DNA from: Christiangramia aestuarii
Lineage (GTDB): Bacteria; Bacteroidota; Bacteroidia; Flavobacteriales; Flavobacteriaceae
DNA length: 64,000 bases
Assembly (NCBI RefSeq): GCF_009735585.1
Contig: NZ_VJVW01000001.1
Span: 828,156 to 892,155, forward strand
Direction of reading: 5' to 3'
Below are positions 1 to 8,039 of the stretch, piece after piece. The stretch's first letter is position 1; each line of letters begins with the position of its first letter. The notes under the pieces are model-generated. The model worked only from the letters and a program-made list of their open reading frames with translations. It did not search any database and was not told the DNA's origin. The position numbers were made by a program, and so were the translations under genes.

Positions 1-335
1 GAGTAGATTCCGGGGAGGTTTCAGCTTATGTAGACGGAATAAGTCTATCAGGATCTGAAGAAAATAAGATCCAGGATATTATTTACGAGAAATGGGTAGC
101 ACTCTATGGGAATGCTCCTTTAGAGGCTTGGGTAGATTACAGGCGAACCGGTTATCCAGATCTGGAACCAAGTCCAGATGCCGTACCAAGCTTTAATCCT
201 TCAGGGATCATCCCACGAAGATTCCTGTATCCTATTTCTGAACGCCAGGCCAATTTGGAGAATTATGAAGCAGCCATACAAGCGCAAGGAGGGCATTTAT
301 TAGATGATGACATTTGGGCCTTCCCAACCAATTAA
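1..335 (+). CDS. SusD/RagB-like outer-membrane lipoprotein, C-terminal end (partial)
   Basis: The reading frame enters from the left edge in frame 3 (first full codon at base 3) and stops with TAA at 333-335, giving about 110 residues. The tail contains EKWVALYGNAPLEAW, then YRRTGYP, IIPRRFLYP and a final DDIWAFPTN. This pattern (W-x-A-L-Y-G-N, then R-R-x-x-Y-P and a short acidic end) is typical of the C-terminus of SusD-like proteins, which bind glycans or peptides at the cell surface and sit as a lid on a SusC TonB-dependent channel. The SusC partner would lie upstream, outside the window. A strong hairpin follows the stop. The substrate cannot be told from this fragment. Confidence 0.8.
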   Translation, partial: VDSGEVSAYVDGISLSGSEENKIQDIIYEKWVALYGNAPLEAWVDYRRTGYPDLEPSPDAVPSFNPSGIIPRRFLYPISERQANLENYEAAIQAQGGHLLDDDIWAFPTN

Positions 336-352
336 AAATTAGCTTTAAATGA

Positions 353-385
353 AAACAACCACCCGGGGAGGGTGGTTGTTTATTT
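353..385 (+). terminator. Rho-independent terminator after SusD-like gene
   Basis: Perfect 11-bp stem (354-364 with 370-380, AACAACCACCC / GGGTGGTTGTT) with a 5-base GGGGA loop, then a short T-rich run. It starts 18 bases after the SusD-like stop codon and also faces the end of the convergent rhomboid gene. Confidence 0.8.
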
Positions 386-395
386 GAAATAGGCC

Positions 396-1136
396 CTACT
401 GTTTTTTCGGATTTTCTTTATAGGTATAATTATAATTAGGTTCTTCAGGATCATCTTCCACCTCATCCTCAGGTAATTTCTCGATGAAATTTCCATTCTC
501 ATCAAAATGTCTCATAAAAGGATCGTCCTCTTCAGAATAATCTGGTTGTTGCCAGTGATATTTTGGAGGTTCAGCAATATTTCTTCGGAAGATCAGGGAA
601 AGAGCAAAACCGCTTATCATTCCAGATAAATGCCCCTCCCAGGAAATTGAGGGATCAATAGGGGTAACATACCAAACCATTCCGCCGTAAATGAAAACTA
701 CTATAAGCGATAAAGCTACCAGCCGGTAGTATTTGGAAAATATTCCTTTAAAGAAAAGAAAGGAAGCAAGAACGTAGATGATACCGCTGGCTCCAATATG
801 GTTCGAGGGCCTCCCTATAAGCCAGGTGAGCAGTCCTGAGGCCAGTAAGCCAATCAATAAGACCTTCCAGCTTATTGGACGGTAAAAATAAAACAGGGCC
901 AGCGATAATATAAATAATGGAATGGTGTTATTAAATAAATGTTCAATGTCTGAATGTATAAAAGGTGAAAACAGTATCCCTCGCAGGCCGATGACCTCGC
1001 CGGGCCTGACCCCATAAGAATTAAGACTTACCCCAAAGCGCACTTCTACCCAGAATACGATCCAGATAAGCAACACAAATAACAAGGGGTAACCAATGGT
1101 TCCGCTAGTAAAAACAAAAGGGTTAGATGCTTTCAA
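396..1136 (-). CDS. Rhomboid family intramembrane serine protease
   Basis: 246 residues with at least six hydrophobic segments. Rhomboid hallmarks are present: FSPFIHSDIEHLFNN at about 56-70 (family H-x-x-x-H-x-x-x-N region), the GASG box with the predicted nucleophile Ser117, and His169 in EGHLSG, the second member of the Ser-His dyad. The enzyme would cut membrane proteins inside the inner membrane; its substrate is unknown. The start appears to be TTG at 1136: there is no in-frame ATG between it and the upstream stop near 1179, and the sequence from KASNPF onward fits the family. The C-terminus is an acidic cytoplasmic tail. It is divergent from rarA. Confidence 0.88.
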   Translation of the reverse strand: MKASNPFVFTSGTIGYPLLFVLLIWIVFWVEVRFGVSLNSYGVRPGEVIGLRGILFSPFIHSDIEHLFNNTIPLFILSLALFYFYRPISWKVLLIGLLASGLLTWLIGRPSNHIGASGIIYVLASFLFFKGIFSKYYRLVALSLIVVFIYGGMVWYVTPIDPSISWEGHLSGMISGFALSLIFRRNIAEPPKYHWQQPDYSEEDDPFMRHFDENGNFIEKLPEDEVEDDPEEPNYNYTYKENPKKQ

Positions 1137-1170
1137 ATTTTCTTCAATTTTAATTAATATTACAAAAAAG

Positions 1171-1190
1171 CATCCAAACTATATTGGATG
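1171..1190. promoter_or_regulatory. Palindrome between divergent rhomboid and rarA genes
   Basis: CATCCAA (1171-1177) is repeated inverted as TTGGATG (1184-1190) with a 6-base spacer. It lies in the only intergenic space between two divergent genes, so it cannot be a terminator of either. It could be an operator or a chance repeat. Confidence 0.3.
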
Positions 1191-1215
1191 TAATTATGTC
1201 ATATAAAAAATAGCT

Positions 1216-2490
1216 ATGAATCAACCGCTTGCCGAAAGACTTCGCCCAAAAACCCTCGATGACTATCTTAGTCAGTCGCATTTAATTGGGGAAAATGGAG
1301 CCTTAAGGCAACAGATCAAACAAGGAATTATCCCCTCCATGATATTCTGGGGGCCACCGGGAGTTGGTAAAACCACTCTCGCCAATATCATCGCCTCAGA
1401 ATCTGAACGACCATTTTTCACTCTCAGCGCTATAAGCAGTGGAGTCAAGGATGTTCGCGAGGTAATAGACAAAGCCAAGAAGAGTGAAGGTCTTTTCACT
1501 ACCAAAAGCCCGATCCTGTTCATAGACGAGATCCATAGATTCAGCAAATCACAACAAGACTCATTACTGGGAGCTGTGGAAAAGGGCTGGGTAACCCTGA
1601 TAGGCGCTACTACCGAAAACCCGAGTTTCGAGGTTATTTCAGCATTGCTTTCCCGGTGTCAGGTCTATATCCTGAAACCATTCACAAAGGATGATCTTAT
1701 TGCATTACTTCACCGGGCGATGAAGCAGGACAAAGTGATCGCTGCCAAAAATGTAAAATTAAAGGAAACGGAAGCCTTACTGCGTTTAAGCGGTGGGGAT
1801 GCCAGGAAATTGCTGAACATTTTTGAATTGCTGGTAACATCAGAAGAAAAGAATGTTGAGATCACCAATGAGCTCGTACTTTCCAAGGTACAGCAAAATA
1901 CCGTACTCTACGACAAGACCGGAGAACAGCATTATGATATCATTTCAGCCTTTATAAAATCTATACGAGGCAGTGATCCTAATGCAGCAGTTTACTGGCT
2001 GGCCAGGATGATCGAGGGAGGCGAGGATGTAAAATTCATAGCCAGAAGACTACTCATTCTTGCAAGCGAAGATATTGGAAACGCAAATCCAACAGCTTTG
2101 GTGATCGCCAATAATTCGTTCCAGGCGGTGAATACCATTGGTTACCCCGAAGCCAGGATCATTCTAAGCCAGTGCGTGACCTACCTTGCCACGTCCCCAA
2201 AAAGCAATGCTTCTTATATGGCAATTAATGAAGCGCAAAGACTGGTGAAAAAAACCGGGAATCTTTCGGTGCCGCTTTCAATTAGAAATGCTCCAACTAA
2301 ACTTATGAAAGATATTGGGTACGGAAAAGACTATAAATATGCGCATAACCACGCCGGCAATTTTGTAGAGGCAGAATTCATGCCTGAGGAAATAAAGAAC
2401 ACCACTTTATATCAACCGGGAAATAACCAGCGGGAAAATGCCCAGCGAGAATTCCTGAGAAAACGCTGGAAAAACAAATATGACTATTAA
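1216..2490 (+). CDS. rarA: Replication-associated recombination protein RarA (MgsA), AAA+ ATPase
   Basis: 424 residues. The N-terminus carries the AAA+ core: Walker A GPPGVGKT at 46-53, Walker B LFIDEIHRF at 101-109 and the sensor-1 stretch ATTENPSFEV at 131-140. The second half has the family's lid and tetramerisation region (EDIGNANP, YLATSPKSNASY). RarA acts at stalled replication forks together with SSB and clamp-loader-like partners. Length matches the family (about 420-450). The stop codon overlaps the stop of the convergent gene (shared TTAA at 2487-2490), so no terminator separates them. Confidence 0.95.
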   Translation: MNQPLAERLRPKTLDDYLSQSHLIGENGALRQQIKQGIIPSMIFWGPPGVGKTTLANIIASESERPFFTLSAISSGVKDVREVIDKAKKSEGLFTTKSPILFIDEIHRFSKSQQDSLLGAVEKGWVTLIGATTENPSFEVISALLSRCQVYILKPFTKDDLIALLHRAMKQDKVIAAKNVKLKETEALLRLSGGDARKLLNIFELLVTSEEKNVEITNELVLSKVQQNTVLYDKTGEQHYDIISAFIKSIRGSDPNAAVYWLARMIEGGEDVKFIARRLLILASEDIGNANPTALVIANNSFQAVNTIGYPEARIILSQCVTYLATSPKSNASYMAINEAQRLVKKTGNLSVPLSIRNAPTKLMKDIGYGKDYKYAHNHAGNFVEAEFMPEEIKNTTLYQPGNNQRENAQREFLRKRWKNKYDY

Positions 2491-3302
2491 TTATTCAGTT
2501 TGTAGGTAAGGCTTATTTTCTTGTTTTCTTTTCGGCTGAAGTATTCCACGATCAGGTTCTTCTCAGCATCAAAATAAGCCACTCCCTGGTTGGTAAGGGA
2601 ATTATATATAAAGTTATCTCCAGAATCTGTTTCTATAAGGATCGCGATGGGTTCTGCAGACCCAAGCTGGTACAAACCGTAACCCTGTTCTGCTGTCTTC
2701 AGCTCATACTCTTTTCCAGAAAAGCTATAGGTTGAATTTTCTGAAGTTTCAGAAGCTTTGACCTCAGCGATCGAATCCTTGGAGATTGGTTTTGTTTCAG
2801 CAGCAGGAGCAGCTGTTACTCCAAGCCTTACCGAAGCTGTTTCACCAGTTTTGGCTGCGGTCCCCGGCTGCTTTGCATCATACTGGTATTCCATCTCTTC
2901 AATAGAAGTAAAAGCATCACGCAATGCCTCCTGGTAACTGGCCTTAAAATCCTTTTCGCGACTTCTTCCTTCCTGCGAGGTAAAGACCACATTTCCCTGG
3001 CAATCTTCCAATTGAATAACGAGTTTGGTGACGAATAAACCGGAATTATTCAGGAGCTTGGTCCTTAGGCCGAGGCAAGGATCTGTGTTAAGGTCCTGGG
3101 GTTTATTCTCCCCTACCATCAAAGTATTATAGCCATTCTTTTCAAAAAGAAATTTTGTTAAGGCATTCAATTGGTATTGGTTCACTTCTCCCAGAAATTC
3201 ATAGGTTTCAGGAATAATTATGTATTTATAATCATTTAGTTCCTGAGCAGAAGTCATTAAAATTGTTCCGAACAGAAAAATTGCGCTTATAAGTTTTCTC
3301 AT
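2487..3302 (-). CDS. Exported protein of unknown function
   Basis: 271 residues with a probable signal peptide (MRKLISAIFLFGTILMTSAQ). I recognise no named domain. The first half (about 22-140) looks like a mixed alpha/beta domain with ITQ-like strands and a segment KDFKASYQEALRDAFTSIEE that suggests a helix. A low-complexity linker rich in A, K, T, E and S follows (about 143-195), and the C-terminal part has short beta strands (YSFSGKEYELK, LIVEYFSRKE). It is third in an operon: its ATG overlaps the stop of the DUF5723 gene as ATGA at 3299-3302. Likely periplasmic or envelope-associated. Confidence 0.7.
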   Translation of the reverse strand: MRKLISAIFLFGTILMTSAQELNDYKYIIIPETYEFLGEVNQYQLNALTKFLFEKNGYNTLMVGENKPQDLNTDPCLGLRTKLLNNSGLFVTKLVIQLEDCQGNVVFTSQEGRSREKDFKASYQEALRDAFTSIEEMEYQYDAKQPGTAAKTGETASVRLGVTAAPAAETKPISKDSIAEVKASETSENSTYSFSGKEYELKTAEQGYGLYQLGSAEPIAILIETDSGDNFIYNSLTNQGVAYFDAEKNLIVEYFSRKENKKISLTYKLNN

Positions 3303-4708
3303 AGGTCTTTAAATATAAATTGTAATCCCAGCTGCAGGGATGCTGTATTAGCTTTGGCCAAATTCGTATAGCCAATAATATCATTTGCTGCAAGATAGAA
3401 ATTAAAATTCTTTAAGCGTGTAGACATCATAAGTCCGAATTTGGTCAGGGTATACTCATCTGCGCCGTAGGCCACCCTAAAACGGAAATTATCGGTGACT
3501 TTACGATCATAATAAGCCGTTACTCCGTAGGTTGGCCCTTTTGGGCGGTTCACTCCTGAAAATATCATCCCGAAAAGATTCATAAAGCGAGGCTTTTTAC
3601 TAATAAGGTAATCACAGGGCAAAATGGATTTCCCAGTCCCGAACTGGAAGGAAGCATTGAATTTAAGAGGTCTCCAGGTCGTATAAGTATTATTAGTGGT
3701 TTCATCCTGAAGATTCTGATCCAGTTTTTCCTCAAAAACATCCCAATACGGAATAGTTGCCTCGTTTTCATCTAATTCAGGAAATAAGGGTTCAAGCCCG
3801 TCGGTTTGAAAAGAACCAAAATAATTGTAATTCTCAACATCCTTTTGATGGAACATCAAACCTAAATCCTGTATGGCAGCATTCACCGAGAACTGTTCGG
3901 TAACCCGGTAATTAAAACCAAGATCAACTCCCAGACCTACATTCTGCCCAAAGAAGGACCGGCTTAATAATTCTGCCACGGCTTTATCGACGGTCATGCC
4001 TTCCTCCTCCTTTAAAGAAGCGTAGCCTGAAGTATTTACTCTAACGTTCAAACCGCTGACCTCGTGACGGTAAAAATTGGGGCCTCCCGGCGTCTCTACC
4101 GTCCTAAAAACTCCTTCATTACTGGTACTTTCGGCATTAAAAATACCCGAATAAAGCTTGAACCTACCGCCTACGGTTAATTGGTTATCAACCTTGTAAT
4201 TGAGCCCGGCGTGATATACGGTAAGCACCTCACCGGCGAAATTAACATCTGAAAATCTAAAATCCTGACCTATATAACTTGCATTTCCTTCGAAAGCCAG
4301 TACCGCCGGGTCTTTCGGGAAATAGGCGAAAATATCCAGTTCCTGATAGATGCCTGTGGAAAAGTAGAGCCTGTCACTCATCTTCCACCCCAGTGACAAT
4401 ACTTCGAGCTGTTCGTTCACCGAAAAGAAATCTCCTGAAGTGATATCTCTCATGATATTCCGCACCCGGTCGTTCACATCTCCATCGTTATCTGCAAAAA
4501 CATCGTAGGCCGTAACCCCTGAAGAACCTGCGAAAAGATGAATCTGGGAAAAGAAAGGAACACCTATATGTCTGGTGAAATCTATTCGTGCGCCTGGGTT
4601 TTGAAGAAGTGCCTGCGGCAGATCATCAACATTATATAGCAATGGTCTGTTCTGGCTCAACCCCTTGAAGAAAGAAATTAGCAACACAAGTAAGAATATC
4701 TTCCGCAT
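3299..4708 (-). CDS. DUF5723-type outer-membrane beta-barrel protein
   Basis: 469 residues when started at ATG 4708, which gives a clean signal peptide (MRKIFLLVLLISFFKGLSQ). A longer frame to 4777 would run into the upstream gene and bury the signal peptide, so it is not chosen. The sequence has repeated amphipathic strand patterns (GWKMSDRLYFSTGIYQ, NFRFRVAYGAD, NFNFYLAAND) and ends in a phenylalanine-containing strand (LQLGLQFIFKDL), as expected for a beta-barrel. Overall it resembles the DUF5723 family, common in Bacteroidota and related in style to PorV/PorP barrels. The function is not known. It lies between a lipoprotein and an exported protein in one operon. Confidence 0.7.
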   Translation of the reverse strand: MRKIFLLVLLISFFKGLSQNRPLLYNVDDLPQALLQNPGARIDFTRHIGVPFFSQIHLFAGSSGVTAYDVFADNDGDVNDRVRNIMRDITSGDFFSVNEQLEVLSLGWKMSDRLYFSTGIYQELDIFAYFPKDPAVLAFEGNASYIGQDFRFSDVNFAGEVLTVYHAGLNYKVDNQLTVGGRFKLYSGIFNAESTSNEGVFRTVETPGGPNFYRHEVSGLNVRVNTSGYASLKEEEGMTVDKAVAELLSRSFFGQNVGLGVDLGFNYRVTEQFSVNAAIQDLGLMFHQKDVENYNYFGSFQTDGLEPLFPELDENEATIPYWDVFEEKLDQNLQDETTNNTYTTWRPLKFNASFQFGTGKSILPCDYLISKKPRFMNLFGMIFSGVNRPKGPTYGVTAYYDRKVTDNFRFRVAYGADEYTLTKFGLMMSTRLKNFNFYLAANDIIGYTNLAKANTASLQLGLQFIFKDL

Positions 4709-4709
4709 A

Positions 4710-5261
4710 TTAAAATTCAAACTTGAAAAGACCTTTGGATTGGAAATCAAGTTCACCCTGTAGATCACCAGCACCATCCACCACTTCTAATTCTACAACC
4801 ATTTTAATAGACCTCCGCAACTTATTTATTTCATTTCCTTCCAAGATCCTGGTAGTATCGATAACGGAAGAAGCAGCCGAAGAACCTTGTGGGATTAGAT
4901 AATTCACCTGGAATTGTCGACCTCCATTCTCTCCAAGAAAGCGTATCCTGCTATTAATATCATAAGGAAATCTATTCTCATGTCTAAAACGCAAGGCAGC
5001 ATACATCAAGCCGTCCTGTATATAATCATCATCCAGGAATTCCAGCCTAACCGTATCGCGAATTATGGGAGTATATTGAGAAGATTCTGAATCCAGAAAA
5101 TCGGTTTCATCCAACTGGAAGTACAAAAGGTCTACCTGCAGGTCTGGTTCCAGGCTAATTTCCTGGGCTTGCCCAAAATCGACATCTTTAAAACAGGAGG
5201 ACATAAGCAGGCTGAAGACAGCTACCAGAAAAAATTTTATGATAGATCCTGTTTGGGGCAA
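4710..5261 (-). CDS. Small lipoprotein of unknown function
   Basis: 183 residues. The signal sequence ends in LLMSSC with the lipid-accepting Cys at position 23, so it should be anchored in a membrane, probably the outer one. The rest is acidic with beta-rich stretches (YTPIIRDTVRLEFLDDDYIQDG, KMVVELEVVDGAGD). The best start is TTG at 5261: no ATG lies before the signal peptide and a stop closes the frame at about 5304. A TATTTTAG box (reverse strand, 5282-5289) could be its -7 element. First gene of an operon with the DUF5723 barrel (1 base spacing) and the exported protein. No function is recognised. Confidence 0.65.
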   Translation of the reverse strand: MPQTGSIIKFFLVAVFSLLMSSCFKDVDFGQAQEISLEPDLQVDLLYFQLDETDFLDSESSQYTPIIRDTVRLEFLDDDYIQDGLMYAALRFRHENRFPYDINSRIRFLGENGGRQFQVNYLIPQGSSAASSVIDTTRILEGNEINKLRRSIKMVVELEVVDGAGDLQGELDFQSKGLFKFEF

Positions 5262-5285
5262 AATTGTTGGGGATTTGTGCGCTAA

Positions 5286-5305
5286 AATACCTAATATCAG
5301 GTATT
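5286..5305. promoter_or_regulatory. Inverted repeat in the promoter region of the envelope operon
   Basis: AATACCT (5286-5292) and AGGTATT (5299-5305) form an inverted repeat with 6-base spacer. It overlaps the presumed -7 box of the 4710-5261 gene and the stop codon of the upstream HAD gene. It could be an operator or a weak hairpin terminator; no T-run follows. Confidence 0.3.
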
Positions 5306-5993
5306 ATAAATAATTTAGTAGTTCATTTAACTTTTGAACCTGAGGATATTGTCCTCGAAACTCTGTAGCTTCGGGATTAAGGTAGATCACCTGCAGGCCA
5401 AATTTATGTGCACCGATAATATCAGCTTCCAGGTTGTCCCCTATCATCACAGACCTTGAGATATTCGCTCCGCTCTTCTGGATAGCGACCTCAAAGATCT
5501 GCGGATGGGGTTTTTTCACCCCGGCCTCTTCTGAAGTGGTGATTGTTTCAAAAAAATCATGGATCCCCGAGCCCTGCATTTTTTTATGCTGAACTTCTTC
5601 AAAACCGTTGGTTATAATATGAAGCCTGTATTTTTCACGCAGTTTATCCAGCAGCTCCATAGTTCCTTCCAACAGATGATTGTTCTTGGGAAGATATTCA
5701 ATATAATCATCGGCGATCGTTTGAATGGTCGAGTCCTGGGTTTCAAATTTCAAGGAATCAAAGCTATCCTTTAACCTTCCATACCTCAGGGATTCCTTGC
5801 TTACCGAATTATTGCGGTAAAGTTCCCAGTATTTGAAATTTATTGGCTTATAGACTTCCAGAAAGTCATTAATATCAAGTTCCAGCCGCTGTTTCTCGAA
5901 AATCTCCCTGAAAGCAAGTTCAGAGTTCTTATCGAAATCCCAAAGGGTATGATCGAGATCAAAAAATACGTTTTCAATATTATTCAATTTCAT
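5304..5993 (-). CDS. yjjG: YjjG-type HAD family nucleotidase
   Basis: 229 residues with all haloacid dehalogenase motifs: motif I FFDLDHTLWDF with Asp12 and Asp14, motif II ITNG at 127-130, motif III lysine in VKKPHP, and motif IV MIGDNLEADIIGA with Asp186 and Asp191. The DLDHTLWDFDKNS opening is the signature of YjjG, a noncanonical pyrimidine nucleotidase that dephosphorylates dUMP, dTMP and damaged pyrimidine nucleotides (house-cleaning). The C1 cap domain covers about residues 20-95. It overlaps the upstream gene by 14 bases, so both are probably co-transcribed. Confidence 0.85.
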   Translation of the reverse strand: MKLNNIENVFFDLDHTLWDFDKNSELAFREIFEKQRLELDINDFLEVYKPINFKYWELYRNNSVSKESLRYGRLKDSFDSLKFETQDSTIQTIADDYIEYLPKNNHLLEGTMELLDKLREKYRLHIITNGFEEVQHKKMQGSGIHDFFETITTSEEAGVKKPHPQIFEVAIQKSGANISRSVMIGDNLEADIIGAHKFGLQVIYLNPEATEFRGQYPQVQKLNELLNYL

Positions 5994-7269
5994 GGATCTG
6001 TTTTAAAAGCTTATAATAATAATCCTGGTCACCATAATTGGAAAAATCCTGGTTGGTAAAAACTGCCCGAAACATGCCATTCACCGCCTTGACCTCTGCC
6101 AGCATCCTGGACAGATCCTCCTGCAGCTTATTTTTTGAAATATTCTCAGCCACCGTGGAATTAAAAGCATAGGGATGTATCCTCAAGGGAGTGGTTATTT
6201 CCATATTGATATCATAGAAAAGATATGGAGTGCAAGTTCCCGCCCGGAAGCCCATAACCTCAGGATAGCCCATGGAATGGTCGTTATTTATCTCCAGTTC
6301 GGTAAGATTGCTGTAATGATCTGGTAGTTTGAGGTTGAATTTAGAATTCATCACATTTTCCACCGGGCTGTGAATGATCTCTTCCAGCCTTAATTTTTCC
6401 TTCCGGAGGCTGCGTATCTCCTCCATGGCATAGTAGCCCATTAACAGCCCAACCTTTGCGTAATCTGCCACAGATTTTATAACCGCACGATGTGGTATCC
6501 GGTTATGACTGATATTCCTATCATGAATTGAAAAGTCGCTTAGCTGAAACATGAAAAGCATGTAGACCTTATCTTTTTTGATTATTTCAATAAGGTCCTG
6601 AAAAATATCATGCGGATCGTCCTTTATCCTTATCCACACCTGCAAACGGTCTATCACCCGGCCAATATTCAGCTTGAAAAGGTCAAAGAAAAGACCAATA
6701 AAGCTCCTCAGAAAACCCTTGTTCTTAAAGATGAAGGTATGTTCTGAAGCTATAATGGTCCCGGTCTTATACTTCCGCTTTTTGGTCTCCAGCTTAGGAA
6801 AACGTTCCAGAAGAATATCCCTGAATTTGATCGCCCAGATATCCACTACCGGTTTATGCAGAAAACTTTCCTGATGGGCCAGGCTTTCGGAAGCTGGAAA
6901 CCTACCTGCTTCATCCTTTACATGCGGCAGGTATTCTTCGTAACGGGTAAGCAGGTAAAATGATGCTGCGAATATATCGAAGGGCAGATCACTGGCTTCA
7001 GGCAATGGGAAGAAACACAGGGTATCATCCCATGGCTGAACCTTAATTTCAAAATCTGAAAATCCCTGTTCCAGTAAAAGGTCTGCATTCTGTATAAAGA
7101 ATTCGTTTCCCAAAGCCTGTTTTCCATAGGAAAGTTTAGCCCCGTCGTGGGCTATGAACTCCTCGATCTTTGAAGTGAATTTAATAGGGATCCCCAGAAT
7201 GTGAGTACAAATATGCTTGAAAACATAGATTATCCTCGGGGTGACTTTTTGGGTATAAATCAATAACAT
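5980..7269 (-). CDS. Polysaccharide deacetylase-like protein lacking a clear metal site
   Basis: 429 residues. The N-terminal part (about 1-170, with FAASFYLLTRYEEYLPH and GRFPASES) and the C-terminal MGFRAGTCTPYLFYD look like the Bacteroidota group annotated as polysaccharide deacetylase or DUF7033 proteins. In active NodB-fold enzymes an Asp-Asp pair and two His residues (H-x3-5-H) bind the metal. Here the expected positions read TIIASEHTF instead of an Asp motif, and VGLLMGYYA where a His-Pro-Ser is usual. A catalytic deacetylase is therefore doubtful; it may be a non-enzymatic carbohydrate-handling homologue. The family's typical start MLLIYTQK supports 7269. It sits in a minus-strand run next to radC. 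Confidence 0.65.
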   Translation of the reverse strand: MLLIYTQKVTPRIIYVFKHICTHILGIPIKFTSKIEEFIAHDGAKLSYGKQALGNEFFIQNADLLLEQGFSDFEIKVQPWDDTLCFFPLPEASDLPFDIFAASFYLLTRYEEYLPHVKDEAGRFPASESLAHQESFLHKPVVDIWAIKFRDILLERFPKLETKKRKYKTGTIIASEHTFIFKNKGFLRSFIGLFFDLFKLNIGRVIDRLQVWIRIKDDPHDIFQDLIEIIKKDKVYMLFMFQLSDFSIHDRNISHNRIPHRAVIKSVADYAKVGLLMGYYAMEEIRSLRKEKLRLEEIIHSPVENVMNSKFNLKLPDHYSNLTELEINNDHSMGYPEVMGFRAGTCTPYLFYDINMEITTPLRIHPYAFNSTVAENISKNKLQEDLSRMLAEVKAVNGMFRAVFTNQDFSNYGDQDYYYKLLKQIHEIE

Positions 7270-7280
7270 TCAATGCGGGC

Positions 7281-7979
7281 TTAGAGCATACCTTCATCGG
7301 CAAAGCTAAGGTATGATTTTTCAGTTACAATAATATGGTCAAGCACTTTGATATCGAGACTTTCCGCAGCAGTTTTAAGTTTTTTAGTCAGTTGTTTATC
7401 TGCCTCACTTGCGGTAAGACTTCCAGAGGGATGATTATGAACAAGGATTATAGAAACTGCACCGAGCTCGAGGGCTTTTTTCAGGGTAATCCTTATATCT
7501 ACAAGAGTTCCCGTAATGCCGCCCTTGCTCACCTGGAACTGCTCGATCACTTTATTACTATTATTCAGGTAAAGTATCCAGAACTCTTCGTGTCCCAACT
7601 CTCCAATAACAGGGTGCATTATTTCATAGACAGCATGGCTGGACGTGATCTTTTTTTGCTTCAGGGCTTCTTCCAGTCGGCGTCGCCTACCCAGCTCCAG
7701 AGCTGCAGCAATAGTTACTGCCTTAGCCGGACCAATCCCTTTAAATTGACACAACTGCCCAATGGAAAGCTTTCCCAGTTCGTTCAGGTTATTACGGCTG
7801 GAAGACAGGATCTTCTTGGCGAGCTCCACAGCGCTTTCGTTCTTACTTCCAGAGCCTAGCAGGATAGCAATAAGTTCTGAATCACTAAGGCTTAGCCTAC
7901 CTTTCTGAAGCAGCTTTTCCCGTGGCCGGTCGTCCTCTGCCCATTTTTTGATACTGAGATTGGTTTGTTCGTTGCTCAT
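7281..7979 (-). CDS. radC: RadC family JAB/MPN-domain protein
   Basis: 232 residues. The N-terminal half has a helix-hairpin-helix style segment (GQLCQFKGIGPAKAVTIAAA at about 71-90). The C-terminal half is a JAB1/MPN-like domain with the metal motif HNHPSG and a following Asp in SEAD, plus an upstream Glu. The name DNA repair protein RadC is historical; the real role is unsettled, and the metal motif suggests a protease or nuclease-like activity. Length and start match the family. It is 11 bases upstream of the deacetylase-like gene on the same strand. Confidence 0.9.
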   Translation of the reverse strand: MSNEQTNLSIKKWAEDDRPREKLLQKGRLSLSDSELIAILLGSGSKNESAVELAKKILSSSRNNLNELGKLSIGQLCQFKGIGPAKAVTIAAALELGRRRRLEEALKQKKITSSHAVYEIMHPVIGELGHEEFWILYLNNSNKVIEQFQVSKGGITGTLVDIRITLKKALELGAVSIILVHNHPSGSLTASEADKQLTKKLKTAAESLDIKVLDHIIVTEKSYLSFADEGML

Positions 7980-8039
7980 CTTAAGCTAAAGATAAACAAT
8001 CAAATAAAACAAGGTCTATATAAACTGAAATTCAGTATT

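Noticed and set aside
4709..4777. A longer start for the DUF5723 barrel gene (to 4777)
   Set aside because: It would put 23 residues ahead of the signal peptide and overlap the upstream lipoprotein gene; ATG 4708 is the natural start.
7335..7859. A 174-codon plus-strand frame opposite radC
   Set aside because: Shadow of radC, which has a full JAB motif on the other strand.
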